Part shown: positions 4,545-8,341 of the stretch, in pieces
Position numbering within the stretch: the first letter of the stretch is position 1
Layout of the letters: every line of letters starts with the position of its first letter
NCBI GenBank assembly: GCA_020027415.1
Contig: JAHRAW010000025.1
Coordinates: 1 to 8,341, forward strand
Reading direction: 5' to 3'
DNA from: Gammaproteobacteria bacterium
Lineage (GTDB): Bacteria; Pseudomonadota; Gammaproteobacteria; Arenicellales; Poriferihabitantaceae
Length of the DNA stretch: 8,341 bases
Translations under genes and position numbers: made by a program
The notes under the pieces: generated by a model
Database searches by the model: none
What the model saw: only the letters and a program-made list of their open reading frames with translations
Told to the model about the DNA's origin: nothing

Positions 4545-6685
4545 ACTCCAAGCAACCCCATCCGCTGCAAAGTCTCAGCGGAATCGGTCCCCAACTGGCG
4601 GCGCGGTTGCAGCGCATCGGAATCACTTGCCCGCGGGATTTGCTGTTCCACCTGCCGTATCGCTACCAAGACCGCACTCGGGTTTTTTCCATCGGCAAAT
4701 TGCAAGCGGGGCAGGACGCGCTGGTGTTGGGGCGGGTGGAACGCGCCGACCTGCGCTATGCCCGCCGCCGCAGTTTGCTGGTGCGAATCAGCGACCACAG
4801 CGGTAGTAATAGCAATAGCGATTCCGATTCCGCCCCCACTTCCGCTTCGCTCACCTTGCGCTTCTTTCATTTCAGCGCCGCCCAGCAGCGCGGTTTTGAA
4901 CAAGGCGGCTGGGTGCGATGTTACGGCGAGATTCGCCGTAGCCGCGGCGAGTTGGAAATGGTGCATCCCGAATACCGCCTCTATGCGCAACGCCCGAAGC
5001 AGGTGACCGAAGCCGCGCTGACGCCGATTTATCCCAGTACCGAAGGGGTTGGTGCCACGACCTTGCAAAAACTGGTTAAGCAAGCGTTTGCCGCTGAATT
5101 GGAAACCTTAGAGGAATACCTGCCGACCGAAGTGCGGCAACGTTTTGACTTGATGCCGCTTCAACAAGCGTTGCAAACGGTGCATTGGCCCACCCCGGAA
5201 ACAGACACCGACGCGCTGATTGCCGGCACGCACCGCGCCCAGCAACGCTTGGCGATGGAGGAGCTGCTTGCGCATCACCTGGCTTTGAGTCGTTTGCGCG
5301 AAAAACACAAATCGCGCGCGGCGCCGCCGTTGCGCGCCGCGCGCGACAGTTGGCAGCAACTGAAAGCGCATCTCGGCTTCACGCTGACCGCCGCCCAGCA
5401 GCGGGTAATCGGAGAAATCCTAACTGACTTGCGCACCGCGACGCCGACCATGCGCTTGCTACAAGGCGATGTCGGCGCCGGCAAAACCGTGGTGGCGGCG
5501 GCCGCCGCCCTGAGCGCGATTGACGCCGGATATCAAGTGGCGTTAATGGCGCCCACCGAATTATTATCCGAACAACACCGCACGACCTTTTCTGCGTGGT
5601 TTGCGCGGCTTGGGGTTGAGGTTGAATGGCTGACTGGGAAGAGCCCAGCCGCGGCGCGCGCGCAGGCGTTGCAGCACATCAAGAGCGGCGCCGCGAAGAT
5701 GGTGATTGGCACGCACGCATTGTTTCAGCAGCATGTGGAATTCCACCAACTCGGTTTGATGATTGTGGATGAACAACATCGTTTCGGCGTTGACCAACGC
5801 TTGGCGTTGCGCAACAAAGCCAAAGTGGCGGCGCGCGCCGACGCCGCGCCAACCGACGGCGATGTGCCTCACCAACTAATTATGAGCGCAACGCCGATTC
5901 CGCGTTCGCTGGCGATGATTTTTTACGCCGATTTGGATGTGTCGCGCATTGACGAACTGCCGCCGGGGCGACGGCAAGTGAAAACGGTGGTGTTGCCAAA
6001 CAGCCGCCGCCGCGAAGTGGCTGAACGCATCCGCGCGATTTGCAGTCGGCGGCAACAAGCGTACTGGGTTTGTCCGTTGATTGAAGAATCCGCCAACCTA
6101 CAAGCACAAGCGGCAACCGAAACTTGCCAAACGCTCAGCGACCTGTTTCCCGACATTCGCATTGATTTGATCCATGGACGCATGAAGTCGGCGCTCAAAG
6201 AACAAACCATGCGCCGTTTTCACGGCGGCGAGATTGACTTGTTGGTCGCCACCACCGTGATTGAAGTCGGCGTTGATGTGCCCGCCGCCAGCCTCATGGT
6301 GGTGGAAAACGCGGAACGACTTGGGCTGGCGCAGCTACACCAACTGCGCGGGCGCGTCGGGCGCGGTGCGCAACAATCCACCTGCGTATTGATGTATCAG
6401 CCGCCGTTGGGCGAACTGGCGCGCGCGCGCCTCGCTATTCTGCGCGACACCAATGACGGCTTTCAAATCGCCAACAAAGATTTAGAACAGCGCGGTCCAG
6501 GGGAATTGTTAGGCACCCGCCAAACCGGGCTGCAATCAATGCGCGTCGCCAATCTGGTGCGCGACCGCGCGCTGCTGCCGAAAATTGAACCCATCGCGCA
6601 AGCGTTGCGAAGTCATCACCCGCAAGCCATTGAGGCGCTCATCCAACGCTGGTTGCGCGCGCGCGAATCGTATGCGGAAGTGTGA
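4541..6685 (+). CDS. recG: ATP-dependent DNA helicase RecG (non-canonical CTG start proposed)
   Basis: RecG is a monomeric superfamily 2 translocase that remodels stalled replication forks and branched DNA. From CTG 4541 the protein is 714 residues (E. coli 693). The N-terminal segment PLQSLSGIGPQLAARLQRIGI leads into DLLFHLPYRYQDRTR. The OB-fold wedge domain (about 60-165) ends in MVHPEYR. Then come Walker A GDVGAGKT (309-316), the Walker B variant DEQH (410-413), SATPIPR (449-455), QLRGRVGRG (601-609) and the RecG-specific segment DLEQRGPGELLGTRQTG (647-663). All catalytic motifs are intact. The first TTG (4607) would cut off half of the conserved N-terminal segment, and the frame back to the stop at 4508-4510 has no ATG, GTG or TTG. 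CTG 4541 has a GGA core 6 nt upstream and gives the family's usual N-terminal length; a one-base indel is the alternative. A Ser/Asn/Asp-rich insertion lies in the wedge. Confidence 0.93.
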   Translation: MNSKQPHPLQSLSGIGPQLAARLQRIGITCPRDLLFHLPYRYQDRTRVFSIGKLQAGQDALVLGRVERADLRYARRRSLLVRISDHSGSNSNSDSDSAPTSASLTLRFFHFSAAQQRGFEQGGWVRCYGEIRRSRGELEMVHPEYRLYAQRPKQVTEAALTPIYPSTEGVGATTLQKLVKQAFAAELETLEEYLPTEVRQRFDLMPLQQALQTVHWPTPETDTDALIAGTHRAQQRLAMEELLAHHLALSRLREKHKSRAAPPLRAARDSWQQLKAHLGFTLTAAQQRVIGEILTDLRTATPTMRLLQGDVGAGKTVVAAAAALSAIDAGYQVALMAPTELLSEQHRTTFSAWFARLGVEVEWLTGKSPAAARAQALQHIKSGAAKMVIGTHALFQQHVEFHQLGLMIVDEQHRFGVDQRLALRNKAKVAARADAAPTDGDVPHQLIMSATPIPRSLAMIFYADLDVSRIDELPPGRRQVKTVVLPNSRRREVAERIRAICSRRQQAYWVCPLIEESANLQAQAATETCQTLSDLFPDIRIDLIHGRMKSALKEQTMRRFHGGEIDLLVATTVIEVGVDVPAASLMVVENAERLGLAQLHQLRGRVGRGAQQSTCVLMYQPPLGELARARLAILRDTNDGFQIANKDLEQRGPGELLGTRQTGLQSMRVANLVRDRALLPKIEPIAQALRSHHPQAIEALIQRWLRARESYAEV

Positions 6686-6695
6686 AATCATCCCC

Positions 6696-7571
6696 ATGAA
6701 CCGAACCAACACCGCCATGTTGTACGCCTATCTAAGATTGATGCGCATGCATCGCCCAATCGGCGCATTCTTGCTGTTGTGGCCCACCTTGTGGGCGCTC
6801 TGGCTGGCTGGCAGCGGGCAACCGTCCCCCACCGTGGCGGTGATTTTTATCGCCGGCGTGTTTGCGATGCGCGCCGCCGGTTGCGTGCTCAATGATTATG
6901 CGGACCGCAACATTGACCCGCATGTCCAACGCACTTGCGAGCGCCCGCTGGCGCGCGGGGAATTGTCAGTGCGGCAAGCCGTGGGGTTGTTGGCGGGGTT
7001 GCTGTTGTGCGCGTTGGCGTTGGTATTGCAACTCAATCGCTACGCCCAACTGCTCTCCTTATTCGCGGTTTTCATCGCCGCGCTGTATCCGTTCACCAAA
7101 CGGTTTACCCATCTGCCGCAACTCTTCCTCGGCGTTGCCTTCTCCATGGGAATCCCGATGGCTTATGCGGCTTTAACCGAAGCCTTGCCGATGGAGGCGT
7201 GGCTGCTGTTCGCCGCCAACTTCGCTTGGGTGGTGGCGTACGACACGCAGTATGCGATGGTGGATCGCGACGACGACATACGCATCGGCGTGCAATCAAC
7301 CGCCATTTTATTTGGCAAATACGACAACATCATAGTCGGTCTGTTGCATCTGGCTTGCCTAAGTCTGCTCGCGTTGCTGGGCTGGCAGCGGGCGTTGTCG
7401 TGGCACTTCCACCTTGGGCTTGGCTTGGCGTTGCTGTTCGCCATCTACCAACAAACCATGTGCAAACACCGCGACCGCGCGCGCTGCTTACGCGCCTTCC
7501 ACAACAACAACTGGTTCGGCGCGATGGTGTTTTGCGGAGTGGTGTTGGGGTTGTTGGGCGAACATTCATAA
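6696..7571 (+). CDS. ubiA: 4-hydroxybenzoate octaprenyltransferase
   Basis: Integral inner-membrane prenyltransferase that attaches the polyprenyl tail to 4-hydroxybenzoate, the first membrane step of ubiquinone synthesis. From the ATG at 6696 it is 291 residues (E. coli 290), and the start LYAYLRLMRMHRPIGAFLLLWPTLWALWLA aligns with the usual UbiA N-terminus. The same frame is open further upstream to an ATG at 6585, but that part overlaps recG and is unlike UbiA. Both Asp-rich Mg-diphosphate motifs are intact: NDYADRNIDPHVQRTCERPLARG (66-88) and YDTQYAMVDRDDD (182-194), followed by IGVQSTAILFG. Several hydrophobic segments suggest the usual multi-helix bundle. The gene begins 10 nt after the recG stop with no clear Shine-Dalgarno, so it is probably co-transcribed with recG. 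The usual partner ubiC (chorismate lyase) is not in the window. Confidence 0.96.
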   Translation: MNRTNTAMLYAYLRLMRMHRPIGAFLLLWPTLWALWLAGSGQPSPTVAVIFIAGVFAMRAAGCVLNDYADRNIDPHVQRTCERPLARGELSVRQAVGLLAGLLLCALALVLQLNRYAQLLSLFAVFIAALYPFTKRFTHLPQLFLGVAFSMGIPMAYAALTEALPMEAWLLFAANFAWVVAYDTQYAMVDRDDDIRIGVQSTAILFGKYDNIIVGLLHLACLSLLALLGWQRALSWHFHLGLGLALLFAIYQQTMCKHRDRARCLRAFHNNNWFGAMVFCGVVLGLLGEHS

Positions 7572-7627
7572 ACGCGCGCCAAACCCGCTTGGCTTGGCTC
7601 AGCGGCGCAAAGTTGTAGCATTCGGGT

Positions 7628-7639
7628 TATGATGGACAT
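7628..7639 (+). promoter_or_regulatory. Possible -10 box of the Nudix gene
   Basis: TATGAT (7628-7633) matches TATAAT at five of six positions, and exactly six bases (GGACAT) separate it from the ATG at 7640, the same geometry as at tyrS. There is no -35 at 17 bp and no TG extension, so support is weaker. GGA at 7634-7636 is only 3 nt from the ATG, too close for a good ribosome site. Confidence 0.3.
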
Positions 7640-8188
7640 ATGCCTGATTCAGACCGAATCCAGTATTGCAATCACTGCGGTGAACAGGTCTTGTTGCAGA
7701 CTCCGCCCGGGGATAATCGCAATCGCCATGTGTGCGCGCGTTGCGGGCGGATTCAGTATCAAAATCCCAAAGTGGTATGCGGTTGCCTGCCGGTGTGGCA
7801 AGAGCGAATTTTGTTGTGCCGCCGAGCGATTGAACCGCGCAAGGGGTTATGGACTTTGCCGGCCGGCTTCCTGGAAAATGACGAGACCATCCAACACGGC
7901 GCGGCGCGCGAAACCATGGAAGAGGCGTGCGCTGAGATCGTCAAGCAAACGCTCTACGGCATCTATAGTTTGCCGCAGATTAATCAGGTGTATATCATGT
8001 TCCGCGCCGAACTGACCGGCGAAAACAATTTTTCCCCAGGCGCGGAAACTTTGGAAGCCCGGCTGTTTCAAGAATCGGAAATCCCATGGCAAGAGCTTGC
8101 CTTCCGCGTCATTCGCTTGACCTTGCAACGCTATCTGAGTGAACGAAAATCGGGAGCTTTCACGGTCGCGATTAATAATATTCTGTGA
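7640..8188 (+). CDS. Zinc-ribbon Nudix hydrolase
   Basis: Nudix enzymes cleave nucleoside diphosphates linked to another group, using divalent metal. The 182-residue protein begins with a zinc ribbon: C10-x2-C13 and C32-x2-C35 (YCNHCG...CARCGRIQYQNPKVV). The Nudix fold follows, with LWTLPAGFLENDETIQHGAARETMEEACAEI. Against GX5EX7REUXEEXGU, the Gly, Glu and REUXEE core that bind metal are all present, but the late Gly is Cys (EEAC). From memory, this small proteobacterial family often has EEACA here, so the change need not mean loss of activity. The C-terminus (SLPQINQVYIMFRAEL, LEARLFQESEIPWQELAF) also fits that family. Substrate cannot be told from sequence: ADP-ribose, NAD(H)-like or FAD-like compounds are possible. 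It lies 68 nt after ubiA, possibly with its own promoter. Confidence 0.9.
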   Translation: MPDSDRIQYCNHCGEQVLLQTPPGDNRNRHVCARCGRIQYQNPKVVCGCLPVWQERILLCRRAIEPRKGLWTLPAGFLENDETIQHGAARETMEEACAEIVKQTLYGIYSLPQINQVYIMFRAELTGENNFSPGAETLEARLFQESEIPWQELAFRVIRLTLQRYLSERKSGAFTVAINNIL

Positions 8189-8341
8189 CTCAACCGGGGG
8201 GCCGCCGGCGGTGGCGCAAAACCCGCCTAATCAATGGTTACACCGCCCCCGCCGGTGCAAACCGAGCCACCCGTAGCATAAGTTACTCACAACCGTCGCC
8301 GAATGCGCAAGTTTCGCTTCATTTAGCATACATGTCTCTTT
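8189..8341. other. Intergenic tail with GC-rich inverted repeats, no gene seen
   Basis: GGCGGTG (8207-8213) is complementary to CACCGCC (8241-8247) across a 27-nt loop. CCGCCGGCGG (8202-8211) is itself palindromic, and CACCG/CGGTG (8241-8245, 8253-8257) can form a second small hairpin. No T-run follows, so this is not a standard intrinsic terminator. The remaining bases to 8341 are less GC-rich and hold no convincing ORF or promoter. Confidence 0.4.

Noticed and set aside
4607..4609. TTG as the recG start
   Set aside because: It would remove the conserved PLQSLSGIGPQLAAR segment that aligns with the RecG N-terminus, so the true start is upstream.
6585..6695. An upstream ATG extending UbiA by 37 residues
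   Set aside because: It overlaps the coding end of recG, and the added residues are unlike UbiA; ATG 6696 gives the family's normal length.
7575..7607. A GCGCC...GGCGC pair between ubiA and the Nudix gene as a terminator
   Set aside because: The stem is short with a long loop, and no T-tract follows.
7907..7935. A degenerate Nudix box (Cys in place of the late Gly) suggesting an inactive enzyme
   Set aside because: The metal-binding REUXEE residues are intact, and EEAC is recalled as normal for this zinc-ribbon Nudix family.
8234..8281. A 15-codon ORF (MVTPPPPVQTEPPVA) after the Nudix gene
   Set aside because: It has no ribosome site, lies within an inverted-repeat region, and is too short to support without homologues.

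Overview
This is a compact, GC-rich, housekeeping stretch of bacterial chromosome. The best guess at the organism is a gammaproteobacterium. The evidence is a ridA-recG pair, an anmK next to a tyrS of the TyrZ type (KMSKS form), a proteobacterial ubiA (ubiquinone pathway), and a zinc-ribbon Nudix protein of the kind common in proteobacteria. I see no mobile element, CRISPR array, tRNA or rRNA, and no obvious new defence or metabolic system.

Layout. From 2647 leftwards (minus strand) there is a probable three-gene unit: tyrS (tyrosyl-tRNA synthetase), a secreted low-complexity protein of unknown function (1438-776), and an outer-membrane-type lipoprotein of unknown function (707-1) that runs off the left edge. 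From 2881 rightwards (plus strand) come anmK (murein recycling), ridA (enamine/imine deaminase), recG (fork-remodelling helicase), ubiA (ubiquinone synthesis) and a zinc-ribbon Nudix hydrolase. The two groups diverge from a 233-bp intergenic region. It carries an inverted pair of REP-like GTCATTCCCGC repeats, a small hairpin, a 10-bp palindrome, and a good extended -10 promoter for tyrS. The last 153 bases hold only GC-rich inverted repeats.

How the genes fit. tyrS serves translation. anmK returns anhydro-MurNAc from cell-wall turnover to the sugar pool. ridA clears reactive 2-aminoacrylate. recG repairs stalled forks. ubiA makes the prenylated quinone precursor in the membrane. These are not one pathway; the order reflects conserved neighbourhoods and co-transcription. 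ridA and recG are tightly linked.

Most worth a second look: (1) recG has no ATG, GTG or TTG at its proper N-terminus. Homology begins upstream of the first TTG, and the only suitable in-frame codon is a CTG at 4541. That CTG overlaps the stop of a six-codon ORF whose ATG overlaps the ridA stop (ATGA, then CTGA). (2) The -10 boxes of tyrS and the Nudix gene each sit exactly six bases before the ATG, suggesting leaderless mRNAs. (3) An unrecognised envelope gene pair is attached to tyrS. (4) A short Ser/Asn/Asp insertion lies in the RecG wedge domain.
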